From Halomicrobium sp. LC1Hm (GTDB lineage: Archaea > Halobacteriota > Halobacteria > Halobacteriales > Haloarculaceae), in contig NZ_CP044129.1 of NCBI RefSeq assembly GCF_009617995.1, positions 62,001 to 126,000 on the forward strand: a stretch of 64,000 bases of DNA, written 5' to 3'. Positions 18,176-26,879 of this stretch are shown in pieces (within the stretch, counting starts at the first letter, position 1; each line of letters starts with the position of its first letter). The position numbers and the translations under genes were made by a program. Under the pieces are notes generated by a model, which worked only from the letters and a program-made list of their open reading frames with translations, had not been told where the DNA came from and searched no databases.

Positions 18176-19165
18176 CTACTCCTCGCTCTCTCCGCTGCCG
18201 GGCTCGCCGTCGTCGGTCGTCTCGCTCTCGTCACCGCTCGTCTCGACGGCTGCTGGCGAGTCGTCTGGACGCTCTGGATCGGCGCTCATCGCTCCCGAGA
18301 CGAACCGCCGAGTCCGACGAACGCCGCCGACCAGCACGAGGCCGAAGGCCGCCAGGGGCAACAGCGAGAGCCCGATCGGGATCGCGTAGCCGAAGAAGAC
18401 GACGACGTACTTCACCGCCGTCAGGCCGCCGTAGAACGCCTCCATGAACGCGTCGTCGAAGCCAAACGAAGAGCGGTAGTTCTCGGGTGGCTGCTCGCTC
18501 ACCGGCTCGTGGGCGTCGATCCGGATCGTCGACATGGCCTCCTGGCGCTCCAGCGAGGACTGTTGCTGGCGGAGGGTTCGCAGCTCGTCGCGCACGTCTC
18601 GGAGGTCGGTTCTGATCTCGCTGGCCTCCTCGCTGTCGTTGGCCCGGCTCAGCAGGCTTTCGAGGGATCGTTCTTCCTGCTGGAGATCCTCGATGCGGGC
18701 CTCGCGGTCGTTGTACTCGTCGGTGAAGTCCTGGACCGAGACCGACTCGTCCTCGACGTGGCCAAGCGCCGCGAGATCGTCACGGGCCTCGGAGAAGTTC
18801 TCGGGGGGCACCCGGACCGTGATCTGGCCCTCGTCCCAGTCGCCACGGGAGTTCTGCGAGCGGTCGCCGACGTAGCCGCCGTGGGCCGCGGCGATCTCGC
18901 GAGTCGAGCGAAACGCCCGCGTGAAGTTGTCGACCCGCAGGTCCATCCGGGACTCGCGGACGATCACGCGATCGCCGTCGGCGTCGTAGTAGCTGCCGAC
19001 GCCGCCACCGCCGCCACCGCTGCTGGCGTCGCCGGCCGACTGCATCCCCAGGTCGGAGCCGCCGCTGTCGGCGGTGTTTTGGGCACCCGAACAGCCGGCG
19101 ACGGCGACGAGGACGACGACGGCCAGCAGCGCGATCTGTCGTCTGGTCACGGGTATCGTTGACAT
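18176..19165 (-). CDS. DUF4349 lipoprotein
   Basis: A 329-residue exported lipoprotein. The N-terminal signal ends in a lipobox (VAVAGC), so it should be lipid-anchored. A Gly-rich low-complexity linker follows, then the DUF4349 domain (SRMDLRVDNFTRAFRSTREIAA) and a coiled coil of about 60 residues (DREARIEDLQQEERSLESLL...). Near residue 245 is one C-terminal membrane segment, followed by a charged cytoplasmic-like tail. The combination of lipobox and transmembrane helix is common in this family. Its function is not established. Confidence 0.85.
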   Translation of the reverse strand: MSTIPVTRRQIALLAVVVLVAVAGCSGAQNTADSGGSDLGMQSAGDASSGGGGGGVGSYYDADGDRVIVRESRMDLRVDNFTRAFRSTREIAAAHGGYVGDRSQNSRGDWDEGQITVRVPPENFSEARDDLAALGHVEDESVSVQDFTDEYNDREARIEDLQQEERSLESLLSRANDSEEASEIRTDLRDVRDELRTLRQQQSSLERQEAMSTIRIDAHEPVSEQPPENYRSSFGFDDAFMEAFYGGLTAVKYVVVFFGYAIPIGLSLLPLAAFGLVLVGGVRRTRRFVSGAMSADPERPDDSPAAVETSGDESETTDDGEPGSGESEE

Positions 19166-19359
19166 GGTACGTCAGATCGTACGACAGACGGTCGCATCAA
19201 GCCCCTGAACGGTGAAAGGCCGCTTTGAGTCACGTCTCGACGTCTCCCGGCGGCCGTCGCCGGCCCCGTGCTTCGAGAGTCCGAGGTCCGTCCGTCACAC
19301 CGCCGGTCCCGAATCGGTGAGGCGGTAGCCTTTCCAGCCGACCCGACCAACCCCCGCTC

Positions 19360-20166
19360 ATGAGCGACGACGACATCGCCCTCGACGAGAAGCGGATCTA
19401 CGAGGAGCGCCGCGAGGAGACCCACGCCTACGTCGCCTGCGAGCTGGGCGTGGCGACGGTGGCGCTCTCGGACGACCAGATCGGCCGGTTCGGGCTCGAA
19501 CACCAGTGTACGGCCCGCGACATCGCTGCCGACAGCGGCCGTCTCGCGGTCGCGACCGCGGAGGACGTGCTGGTCGGGGACGGGACGGGATTCACCGCCG
19601 CCGACTTCGGCCCGGCGACGGCGGTCGGCGTCGGCGAGCGCGTCGTCGCCGCGAGCGAGGACGGGACGGTCGCGCGACTCGACGGCGACGAGTGGGTGAC
19701 ACTGGGCGCTGTCGAGGAGGTCCACGCCGTCGACGGCGACCTCGTGGCGGCCACGGACGGCTGCTTCCGGATCGACGGCGACGACCTCGTCGCGCTGGGC
19801 GGGGACGCCGTCCGAGACGTGGCCGCCGCCGGCCCCTACGCCGGGACCGCCGACGGCGTCGACCGCCTCGCCGACGGCTGGACGACCGAGCTGGCCGGCG
19901 ACGCGACCGTCGTCTCGGCCGAGCGCGACGGCGACCGCGCACACGCCGTCGTCGACGGCGACTTCTTCGCACGCGCCAGCGGCGAGTGGACGGCCGTCGA
20001 CCCGACCGTGTCCGGGATCGTCGACGTCGCCTACGCCGCTGCGACGGTGACCGTCACCGACGACGGCACCGTCGCGATCGACCCGGTGACCGCGAAAGAC
20101 GGCGCACCGGAGTGGCGCTCGCGTGCGCTCGGGCTGGCCGGCGTCACCGGCGTCGCCGTGCCGTAG
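19360..20166 (+). CDS. HVO_0234-type beta-propeller protein
   Basis: A 268-residue acidic protein made of short repeating beta-strand units (GDLVAATDGCFRIDGDD, GPYAGTADGVDRLADGW and similar), as in a beta-propeller. It begins with MSDDDIALDEKRIYEER. Its position immediately upstream of prs, 63 bases away on the same strand, matches the haloarchaeal family I know as HVO_0234-like. No signal peptide is present, so it is cytoplasmic. The function is unknown; the recurrent neighbour suggests a link to nucleotide metabolism. Confidence 0.7.
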   Translation: MSDDDIALDEKRIYEERREETHAYVACELGVATVALSDDQIGRFGLEHQCTARDIAADSGRLAVATAEDVLVGDGTGFTAADFGPATAVGVGERVVAASEDGTVARLDGDEWVTLGAVEEVHAVDGDLVAATDGCFRIDGDDLVALGGDAVRDVAAAGPYAGTADGVDRLADGWTTELAGDATVVSAERDGDRAHAVVDGDFFARASGEWTAVDPTVSGIVDVAYAAATVTVTDDGTVAIDPVTAKDGAPEWRSRALGLAGVTGVAVP

Positions 20167-20229
20167 CTCGCCGGACCGGCCTCTCTGGGAACCGAAAAGG
20201 GGTTTAGCGCGGCCGGTAGATGGGCGAAC

Positions 20230-21078
20230 ATGATCATCCCCGGTTCGGAATCGCAGGCGTTCGCGGCGGCGCTGGCCGACACGAGCGGCGAGTCACTCGG
20301 GCGCGTCGAGTACGAGGACTTCGCAGACGGCGAGTCTGTCGTGCGCGTCCCCGACGAGATCGACCGGGCGGTCGTCGTCGCCTCGACGGTCTCCGATCAC
20401 GCACATGTCGAACTGCTCCAGCTGCAAGACGCCGCCCGCGAAGCCGGTGCCGACGAGCTCCTCACCGTCCTGCCGTACATGGGATACGCCCGCCAGGACG
20501 AGGCGTTCCGGACCGGCGAACCCGTCTCCTCGCGTGCGATGGCGCGCGCCATCTCGTCTGGCACCGACCGCGTGCTGACGGTCAACCCCCACGAGGACAC
20601 CGTCTGCGAGTTCTTCGACGTGCCCGCCGAACCGGTCGACGCTGCCGGCGTCCTGGCCGACCCGCTGCCCGCGGACCTCGACGAGCCGCTCTTTCTCTCG
20701 CCCGACGAGGGGGCCGTCGACATCGCGACGACCGTCCGAGACGCCTACGGGCGCGGGACCGTCGACTACTTCCAGAAGGATCGGGACTACGACACCGGCG
20801 CGGTCGACATCTCGCCCAGCGACGCCGCGGTCGCCGACCGGGACGTGGTCGTTGCCGACGACATCATCGCCACGGGCTCGACGATGAGCGAGGCCGTCGG
20901 TGTGTTGAACGACCGGGGAGCCGGCCGGGTCTTCGTCTCCTGTGTCCACCCCATGCTGGCGGCCAACGCTCAGACGAAGCTGGCGAGTGCCGGCGTCGAA
21001 CGAGTGTACGGCACCGACACGATCGAGCGGGCCGTCAGCGACGTCAGCGCCGCGAGCGCCGTCGCCGAGCGGCTGTAG
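20230..21078 (+). CDS. prs: Ribose-phosphate diphosphokinase (PRPP synthase)
   Basis: A 282-residue enzyme that transfers pyrophosphate from ATP to ribose 5-phosphate. The PRPP-binding motif is clear (VVVADDIIATGSTM, near residue 210). LLTVLPYMGYARQDEAF carries the flexible ATP-site loop, and TVNPHEDTV corresponds to the conserved His region. The length is typical of the archaeal class. PRPP feeds purine, pyrimidine, histidine and tryptophan synthesis; purO of the purine route lies 1.5 kb downstream on the other strand. Confidence 0.93.
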   Translation: MIIPGSESQAFAAALADTSGESLGRVEYEDFADGESVVRVPDEIDRAVVVASTVSDHAHVELLQLQDAAREAGADELLTVLPYMGYARQDEAFRTGEPVSSRAMARAISSGTDRVLTVNPHEDTVCEFFDVPAEPVDAAGVLADPLPADLDEPLFLSPDEGAVDIATTVRDAYGRGTVDYFQKDRDYDTGAVDISPSDAAVADRDVVVADDIIATGSTMSEAVGVLNDRGAGRVFVSCVHPMLAANAQTKLASAGVERVYGTDTIERAVSDVSAASAVAERL

Positions 21079-21163
21079 TCCTCACCACGCCGCCTCGTCG
21101 GCTGGCGCTCGTGCCGTCGTGATCGTCTCCGTGTGCTCTTCGCTCCTCGAACAGCCGGCAGCC

Positions 21164-21970
21164 TCAACCGGCCGTCGGCGTCGCTGTCGCCGTCGTCACG
21201 TTCTCCGACCATCGCGTCCGGACCCACTCCGGGGGCTGGACCGTCGTCTCGCCGACGGCGCTGTACCGGTACCGATAGTCGATCCGCTCGCGGTTGCTGC
21301 CGATCACGTCCTCGTAGCTGACCGACAGCGAGCGGACGAACCCCGAGGGAGCCACCAGTGCCTCAACGCTGTAGTTACTGATCTCACCGGTCACGGGCAA
21401 CGTGTCGGCCGAGCCCGTGATCCGGTAGTACCGCTTCCCGTCGACCGTGGTCGCCGCGACGGTGGCCGACCCGATCGCGAGATAGCGGCTGATCGCCACT
21501 TCGGGCTGGTGGCCGTAGCGTGCCGTGGCGTTCGTCGCCACCGCCGTCGAGTAGGTGAAGCCGGCGCGACTCACGTCCCGACGGTAGCGCGTCTCGCCCT
21601 CGGTGTACCCCGAGGTGTTGACCGGCCGCCACGAGGTCGACAGCTCGTACCGATAGCGACGTTCGTGCTCGACCCACAGCCGCGTGTCGACGCGCTCGGA
21701 TTCGTTCGTCCCGACGGGACTCGCGCGCTGGTGTTCCTGCCAGACGTACGAGCGCTCCCGGATCGCCGCCCTGTGGGCTCGGGCGAGCCGGTCGGCGTCG
21801 ACGATCCGCGCACCCCCCACTCCCGGTGCGATCGCGCTGCCGGTCGACTCGGTGGCGGGCGGTTCGGGGACCGGTGCCGGCGTCACCGTCGTCTCCGTCG
21901 ACGTGCCGACCAGCCCCCCACAGCCGGCAAGGAGCGCGACGGCGACGACTGCAAGCAGCCCCAGACGCAT
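21164..21970 (-). CDS. Haloarchaeal lipoprotein of unknown function
   Basis: A 268-residue secreted protein with a lipobox (LLAGCGG) at the end of a short signal, followed by a Thr/Pro-rich linker. The body has alternating strands (ERRYRYELSTSWRPVNTSGY, YYRITGSADTLPVTGEIS) and repeated Tyr/Arg residues, like the LolA-type fold seen in the haloarchaeal DUF7537 lipoproteins; that assignment is tentative. The ATG at 21970 is chosen over the GTG at 21976 because a TATA-like ATAAT lies 27 bases upstream. It stands alone between prs and the NifU-like gene. Confidence 0.65.
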   Translation of the reverse strand: MRLGLLAVVAVALLAGCGGLVGTSTETTVTPAPVPEPPATESTGSAIAPGVGGARIVDADRLARAHRAAIRERSYVWQEHQRASPVGTNESERVDTRLWVEHERRYRYELSTSWRPVNTSGYTEGETRYRRDVSRAGFTYSTAVATNATARYGHQPEVAISRYLAIGSATVAATTVDGKRYYRITGSADTLPVTGEISNYSVEALVAPSGFVRSLSVSYEDVIGSNRERIDYRYRYSAVGETTVQPPEWVRTRWSENVTTATATPTAG

Positions 21971-22066
21971 ACCCACAGTTAGGTAGCGAGGTGCATAATC
22001 CCACGGCCCGCCTCCACGACGCGGAGCCGCCGCTCACCGACGAGAAAAAACGGAGAAGGTTGGAGC

Positions 22067-22429
22067 TTAGAACGGCGCTTCGGGGCCTTCGTCGTCGTCG
22101 CCGATCTCGCCGCCCCGCGAGTCGCCGGGCATCGACGGGCTGGCTCCGCCGGCCATGCCCTCACTGCCGTCCATGCCCGTGTTGGCGTGGACCGTGTCGA
22201 TCTCGGGGATCTCCTTCGTCATGCGGGTCTTGATCGCCTGGATCGTCATCGGAGAGATCCCACAGCCCGAACAGGCACCGCCGAGCTGGATCGTGACAGT
22301 CCCTTCCTCGCGGTCGATGTTCTGGATCGCCGCCGAGCCGCCGTGCATCTGGATCTGCGGGAAGTTCCGGCGCAGGAAGTTCGTGATGCGCTCCTCGAGG
22401 TCGTCGCCGCTTTCGGTCTCCGTGCTCAT
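22067..22429 (-). CDS. NifU C-terminal domain Fe-S scaffold protein
   Basis: A 120-residue protein whose first 80 residues match the NifU C-terminal (Nfu) domain, with the cluster-binding CSGCG motif in LGGACSGCGISPMT. Such proteins carry 4Fe-4S clusters to targets. The last 35 residues are a Gly/Met/acidic tail (GMDGSEGMAGGASPSMPGD) of unknown purpose. The ATG at 22429 gives a normal N-terminus. It is not in an operon with other suf genes here. Confidence 0.9.
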   Translation of the reverse strand: MSTETESGDDLEERITNFLRRNFPQIQMHGGSAAIQNIDREEGTVTIQLGGACSGCGISPMTIQAIKTRMTKEIPEIDTVHANTGMDGSEGMAGGASPSMPGDSRGGEIGDDDEGPEAPF

Positions 22430-22498
22430 AGTGTCTACACGTGGGTGCCCCGCCTGCTTAGACCTTTGGACTGACCCGTTCGGACTCGGGCCGAGAGT

Positions 22499-22562
22499 CC
22501 TACAAAAGCCGACTGGAGCGCCCTAGCCGTCCTACAAAAGCCGACTGGAGCGCCCTAGCCGT
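22499..22562. repeat. 32-bp tandem duplication at the 3' end of purO
   Basis: Two perfect copies of a 32-bp unit (22499-22530 and 22531-22562) starting CCTACAAAAGCCGACTGG. On the minus strand each unit carries the last bases and TAG stop of purO followed by GGCTTTTGTAGG. The duplication thus repeats the gene end and its T-rich downstream sequence without changing the protein. Confidence 0.9.
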
Positions 22563-23157
22563 TGTAGATCGCGGTCTCGACGCCGTCGTCGACCGCGACG
22601 CCGGCCGCACAGACGGCGTGTTCGAACTCGTGGTCGTACAGCTCGCGGGCGATGCCCGCCGGGTCGGTCGCTGCCAGGTCGAACGCCTCCGGGCTGTCCT
22701 TCTCGTAGGTCGCGACCAGCGTCGGCTCGGTGACCTCTTCGACCAGTAGCGCGTCCCGGCGGACCGTCCCGATGACGCCGCCGTGGCCCTCGGCCCGCGT
22801 CGTGGGGTCGTCGGGATCGACGCCGACGATGCCGGCGATGCGCGGGGTGTCGTAGTCGTCTTTCTCGAAGTCCAGCGCCAGCAGCGACTCGGCGACGGCG
22901 TCCCGCGCGGGGTAGCCAAGTGCCAGCTTCTCCGCGATCGGATCGACGTGAGAGCCGTTGCCGACGACGACACCCCGGTCTGTCTCTCGTACGGCGTTGT
23001 ACGAGATGTAGGGGTTGTCGGTCTCGGGGGCGTCCTCCGTGGGGCCGACCGTGATCGTGCTGTCACGGTCGAGTGCTCTCCTGTTCGGGAACGATCGCGA
23101 CGAGACGCGGTACGCGCCGACCTGCGGGCCGACGACGACGAACCGTCCAACGTACAT
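22555..23157 (-). CDS. purO: Archaeal IMP cyclohydrolase
   Basis: A 200-residue enzyme catalysing the last step of purine synthesis, closure of FAICAR to IMP, in archaea that lack the bacterial PurH cyclohydrolase domain. The N-terminus [19 protein letters not shown] and the following [15 protein letters not shown] and NGSHVDPI stretches are characteristic of PurO. Length is normal. The stop lies in a 32-bp tandem duplication. The flanking NifU-like gene is on the same strand but 126 bases away, so an operon is not obvious. Confidence 0.92.
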   Translation of the reverse strand: MYVGRFVVVGPQVGAYRVSSRSFPNRRALDRDSTITVGPTEDAPETDNPYISYNAVRETDRGVVVGNGSHVDPIAEKLALGYPARDAVAESLLALDFEKDDYDTPRIAGIVGVDPDDPTTRAEGHGGVIGTVRRDALLVEEVTEPTLVATYEKDSPEAFDLAATDPAGIARELYDHEFEHAVCAAGVAVDDGVETAIYNG

Positions 23158-23203
23158 ACGCGTCAGTTCGGCGGTCGAAGTAAGGAGGTGTCGGTTTTGC
23201 CCG

Positions 23204-23659
23204 TCACCGGCCGAACAGCCAGTGGCCGACTCCGAGGACGATACCGTAGAGGGCCAGTCCGGCCAGCAGCGTCGGATCGAGCCACGGGAACGGCGGGGCC
23301 GTGGCTCCGACCGCTCCGAGCCAGGCCGGGAGCGCCACCGCGGCGACGAGCCACAGCGCGACGCTGTATCCGATCCCGAGGACGACCGTCGTCGAGAGGG
23401 CCTGTCGCCCGACCGCCGTGCTAAAGAGGATGCCGGCCGCGGCGCTGGCAGTCACGAGCACGAGCCAGCCCACGGCCGTCCCGCTGGCCCAGAGCAGCGC
23501 GGAGAACGTCTCGGAGAGCACGGTCGGCGCGGTGAGTGTCAGAAACACGCCCGCGCCGAGACCGCCGATCAGCCCCGCCGCCAGCCCGCGAAGCCAGGTC
23601 GGCGAGACGGTCGGTGTCCGGGTGCGGGCGGCGCTCGGGTTGGGTCTCTCCGATGCCAT
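23204..23659 (-). CDS. Four-helix membrane protein, paralog of 37124-37597
   Basis: A 151-residue protein with four predicted membrane helices and a polar N-terminus. Features shared with the protein at 37124-37597 include the [15 protein letters not shown] start, the middle helix [16 protein letters not shown] and the ending [16 protein letters not shown] conserved FPWLDP-like loop precedes the last helix. Function is unknown; public names such as histidine kinase for this family look like transfer errors. The ATG at 23659 is chosen because TATA lies 28 bases upstream on the minus strand. Confidence 0.7.
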   Translation of the reverse strand: MASERPNPSAARTRTPTVSPTWLRGLAAGLIGGLGAGVFLTLTAPTVLSETFSALLWASGTAVGWLVLVTASAAAGILFSTAVGRQALSTTVVLGIGYSVALWLVAAVALPAWLGAVGATAPPFPWLDPTLLAGLALYGIVLGVGHWLFGR

Positions 23660-23807
23660 GGCTGTCACCAGACCGTGGCCACCCCTATACGGCTCGATCG
23701 TTCACGCGATAACCAGAGCGTATTCGCTCCGCCACGGCGGTACGCTCGTCTTTCGTGCCCGCCGGGAGTCACCGCCGTTATGCCGTTCGAACCCCTCGCT
23801 GTGGACG

Positions 23808-24527
23808 ATGATCGAGGGGCTGGACGCCGACGTGGTCGGGACCGACGCGGCCGCGACACGACGGGACGAGATCGTCGCCGCTGTCACCGACCACGCGAGT
23901 GAGATCGCCCGCGAACTCGCACGCCTCCAGGGCGGCGACTACGGACAGGCGACCTTCGAGACCGACGCCGCCTCCTGGACGCTGAAATACGAGGCCGGCG
24001 ACGTGCAGTATCTCCGCTACGAACGGGGCGGTCGCGAGATCTACGTCGTCTCGACCCAGCAACCGCCCGCTCCGGGCGCGCTGGCGACGGCGCTGTCGGA
24101 CTACGACGCGTTCGTCGCGGCGTTCAACGAGCACGTTCGATCGCTCGACGGCGTCCTCGACGACGTGACGACCGAGTACCCCGAGGTCGCCACCGTCGAC
24201 GACGTGGTCGCCACGCGCCAGGCGATCCTCTCGGAGCTCCGGGAGGTCGCCGACGCCATGGCCCAGCAACTCTACCGCTACAGCGGCGACAGCTACGGCA
24301 CCTTCACGACCCGGATCGACGGCTCGCGCTGGGAACTCAACTGGGAGGAAGGCCGGGCGGACTACCTCCGGGTCGGCGGCGAGGGCGGCGTCTACCTCCT
24401 CTCGCAGTATCAGCCGCCGGACGCTCACGACCTGCGATCCCACGCCGACGACGTGAGCGCGTTCGTCGCCGCCTACAACGACCACGTCCGGGAGATCTCC
24501 GCGTCCCTGGAGACGGTGTCCCTGTAG
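23808..24527 (+). CDS. Haloarchaeal protein with two tandem homologous domains
   Basis: A 239-residue soluble acidic protein consisting of two repeats of about 105 residues. The first contains ARLQGGDYGQATFETDAASW, YLRYERGGREIYVVSTQQPP and FVAAFNEHVRSLDGVL. The second contains YRYSGDSYGTFTTRIDGSRW, YLRVGGEGGVYLLSQYQPP and FVAAYNDHVREISASL. Each unit has a helix, a beta sheet and a closing helix. I do not recognise the family or its function. The frame extends far upstream to 23301, but that part is antisense to another gene; the ATG at 23808 begins the conserved part. Confidence 0.65.
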   Translation: MIEGLDADVVGTDAAATRRDEIVAAVTDHASEIARELARLQGGDYGQATFETDAASWTLKYEAGDVQYLRYERGGREIYVVSTQQPPAPGALATALSDYDAFVAAFNEHVRSLDGVLDDVTTEYPEVATVDDVVATRQAILSELREVADAMAQQLYRYSGDSYGTFTTRIDGSRWELNWEEGRADYLRVGGEGGVYLLSQYQPPDAHDLRSHADDVSAFVAAYNDHVREISASLETVSL

Positions 24528-24618
24528 TCGTACCCCTCGCGATCGGATGGCAGACGCTCACACAGAGCCGTCTCGTCCGTAACACTGATATGCGACTGCC
24601 GGATACGATGGGGTACAC

Positions 24619-24691
24619 AGTCCATTGGGGTAGTGGCCAATCCTGAAGCCTTCTGGGGGCTTCGACCCTGGTTCGAATCCAGGATGGACTA
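24619..24691 (+). tRNA. tRNA-Gln (anticodon CUG)
   Basis: A 73-base cloverleaf with acceptor arms AGTCCAT / ATGGACT, anticodon stem AAGCC / GGCTT and loop TTCTGGG giving anticodon CTG at 24653-24655. The T arm reads CCTGGTTCGAATCCAGG. The discriminator base is A and CCA is not encoded. D-arm and variable regions match haloarchaeal glutamine tRNAs. Its 3' end is duplicated 120 bases downstream. Confidence 0.95.
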
Positions 24692-24918
24692 TTCCTGCGG
24701 CGAGCACACTCGCGAGCCGCGCAATCGTCGATGGAGTGGATTCGAACCCTGTCAGTCGCGCGCAGCGCCGGTGAGCACGTCTGATTCCGGTTCGATATCC
24801 AGGATGGACTATTCCTGCGGCGAGCACACTCGCGAGCCGCGCAATCGTCGATGGAGTGGATTCGAACCCTGTCAGTCGCGCGCAGCGCTGGCGATCACGG
24901 CCACCGCTTCGGGCTCTT
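24679..24918. repeat. 120-bp tandem repeat carrying the tRNA-Gln 3' end
   Basis: Two direct units (24679-24798 and 24799-24918) start with CCAGGATGGACTA, the last bases of the tRNA. The first 90 bases are identical, then similarity fades. The T-arm bases before the second unit read GGTTCGATATCC, one base longer than the real tRNA arm. A partial tRNA copy at this spacing is the usual mark of an attachment site or of integration and loss, but no integrase is seen here. Confidence 0.85.
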
Positions 24919-24968
24919 GGTCGCTTCGAGCACCCATCTCTTTGGCACCGGCCGACGACGCTGTGCGT

Positions 24969-25397
24969 ATGGATCCTTCGCACGTCCTCGTGCCACTCGA
25001 CGGGTCGCCCCTCTCGGAGGCGGCGCTGGCCCACGCGCTTTCCGTCTTCGACTGTCCGATCACGGTCCTGAACGTGGTGACACCGATCGACGCGTCGATG
25101 AGCGAGAGCGGCGTCATCGAGCGAGACGACCGGGCGACCCAGGCCCGCGCACGCGCCGACGAAGTGGTCGACGCCGCGAGAGCGGCGGTCGACGACGGCG
25201 ACCAGCCCGTCGAGACGGTCGTCGAAACCGGGGAGCCGGCCGAAACGATCGTCGCCTACGCCGCGGCCAACGACGTGGACCAGGTCGTGATGGGCGGTCA
25301 CGGCGGCGACGCCAGCGACCTCACGAAGCGCCTGCTCGGGACGGTCGCCACGGCGGTCGTTCGAGAAGCGCCGGTGACGGTGACTGTCGTTCGGTGA
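24969..25397 (+). CDS. Universal stress protein (UspA family)
   Basis: A 142-residue single USP domain. The N-terminal strand HVLVPLDGSPLSEAAL, the middle VVETGEPAETIVAYA and the ATP-binding C-terminal region (GGHGG, then KRLLGTVATAVVREA) are all present, so nucleotide binding is likely. The ATG at 24969 is the natural start although the frame is open from 24633 through the tRNA repeat. Targets of such proteins are generally unknown. It stands alone between the tRNA repeat and a truncated E2 copy. Confidence 0.9.
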   Translation: MDPSHVLVPLDGSPLSEAALAHALSVFDCPITVLNVVTPIDASMSESGVIERDDRATQARARADEVVDAARAAVDDGDQPVETVVETGEPAETIVAYAAANDVDQVVMGGHGGDASDLTKRLLGTVATAVVREAPVTVTVVR

Positions 25398-25453
25398 TCT
25401 GGTGTCGGCTCTTTGTGAGTCTGTAACGCTTCTTCAGACACCGAGACGAATCA

Positions 25454-25560
25454 TCGAAAGCCCTCGCATCGTTCGACCGTCCGGGGCTCGCTTCGCGCCC
25501 TGGCCTTCGGCCTGGTGCTTACGTCGCCCGGGACGGATCGAACGACGCTCGCCCTTTCAC
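25454..25560 (+). repeat. E2 structured repeat, copy C, right end missing
   Basis: The left terminus (CGAAAGCCCTCGCATCG) and the left hairpin (CGTTCGACCGTCC / GGACGGATCGAACG) are present. The sequence stops matching soon after CGCTCGCCCTTTCA. The GGATGAAAG arm, the GGATCTG hairpin and the right terminus are absent. It lies just beyond the 3' end of the second PiT gene. Confidence 0.75.
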
Positions 25561-25603
25561 TGTCTTCGGCTTGATACCGTCGGTCGCATCTCTGCGGACT
25601 CCC

Positions 25604-26812
25604 TCACCTGATCCCGAGCACCGTCGAGAGCAGTCGATAGAGGCCGAAACCGATGGCGATGCTCGTGACGAGCGTGATCACCCAGAACGCCAGCGTGACG
25701 CCGATCTTTCGCCTGGAGACGCCCGCCGAGCCGCCGGCCAGCCCCCCACCGATGACGCCCGAAATGATGATGTTGTTGAACGAGATCGGGATCCCCAGTG
25801 CGATCGCGGTCTGGGCGATGATGAAACCGGGGACGAGCGCGGCGATCGACCGGCGGACACCGAGCTGGGCGTACTCGCGCGAAGTCGCCTGTAGCAGCCG
25901 CGGCGCGCCCATCCACGCCCCGCCGAGGATACCGGCGGCTCCGAGTCCCAGCAGGACGATCCCCGGCAGTCCGAGTTCGGCGCTGTAGAGGTTCTCCAGT
26001 GGCCCGGTCGCCAGTCCGACCTGACTCCCACCGGAGGAGAAGGCGACGACGCTGCCAAGCACGACGAGGAAGGTCTTGATCCCGCGGTCGACCGAGACCT
26101 GGGTGCGGCGGCGGATCCACTGGAAGCTCGCCGCCGCCACCACCAGCGTGAACGCGACGACGCCGAGATCGAGACCGCCGACGATCGGCGTGGGCACCTG
26201 TCGCGCCAGAAATCCGGCGACGGAACCCTGCTGGACGCCGGGCGGCGTCGGGACGATACTGAGCTGGACGTTCGCGACGATCCCCCCGACGATGGCCGCG
26301 AGCAGCGGGACCCCGACCGTCTCGGGGATGTCGTCCCGGCGCAGGATCGTCGCTGTGAGATACGCCAGGCCGCCCGAGACCGGCGGAACGAGCACCCAGA
26401 ACGTCGCGATCTGTCGGTACGTGTCGATGGCTGGATCGCCGCCCAGCGAGAGGCCGACGCCGACCATCGCGCCGGTCGTGGCGAAGGCCGCCGGCACGGG
26501 ATAGCCGCTGTAGACACCGAAGGCCATGAACGCACTCGCGGTGAGCAGTCCCGCCGTCGCCGCAAGCGAGGTGATCTGGACGCCGTCGATGAGCCCCGCG
26601 CCGACGGTCTCGGAGATCGCGCCACCCTGTGTCAACGCTCCGAGGGCTGCGAGGATGCCGATGAGAAAGGCCGCCCGCATCGTCGAGATGGCGTTCGCAC
26701 CGATCGCGGGCGCGAACGGCGGCGAGTTGCTGTTCGCACCGAGGGTCCACGCGGTCACGAGGCTCGTCAGTGAGGCGAGTCCGACCAGCGACCAGAACGC
26801 GATCCCGGTCAT
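25604..26812 (-). CDS. PiT-family inorganic phosphate transporter, second copy
   Basis: A 402-residue permease with about ten membrane helices and both PiT motifs (GANAISTMRAAFLIG near residue 40 and GGSQVGLATGPLENL in the second half). It is clearly a paralog of the protein at 2628-3812, with the same order of motifs and similar length, but only moderate identity by eye. The ATG at 26812 gives the expected N-terminal helix. It lies 67 bases downstream of the squalene/phytoene synthase gene on the same strand. Two copies may differ in affinity or regulation. Confidence 0.85.
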   Translation of the reverse strand: MTGIAFWSLVGLASLTSLVTAWTLGANSNSPPFAPAIGANAISTMRAAFLIGILAALGALTQGGAISETVGAGLIDGVQITSLAATAGLLTASAFMAFGVYSGYPVPAAFATTGAMVGVGLSLGGDPAIDTYRQIATFWVLVPPVSGGLAYLTATILRRDDIPETVGVPLLAAIVGGIVANVQLSIVPTPPGVQQGSVAGFLARQVPTPIVGGLDLGVVAFTLVVAAASFQWIRRRTQVSVDRGIKTFLVVLGSVVAFSSGGSQVGLATGPLENLYSAELGLPGIVLLGLGAAGILGGAWMGAPRLLQATSREYAQLGVRRSIAALVPGFIIAQTAIALGIPISFNNIIISGVIGGGLAGGSAGVSRRKIGVTLAFWVITLVTSIAIGFGLYRLLSTVLGIR

Positions 26813-26879
26813 CGATTCCGGTCCATGCCGGCCGTTCGACGGGCACTCTCAAAAGGGTTCGCGCCGGGGTCGTCGCTCG

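Noticed and set aside
24692-24968. An integrase or small mobile gene after tRNA-Gln
   Set aside because: The frames through the 120-bp repeats (for example the one starting MEWIRTLSVARS) have no integrase motifs and are just repeat sequence read in frame.
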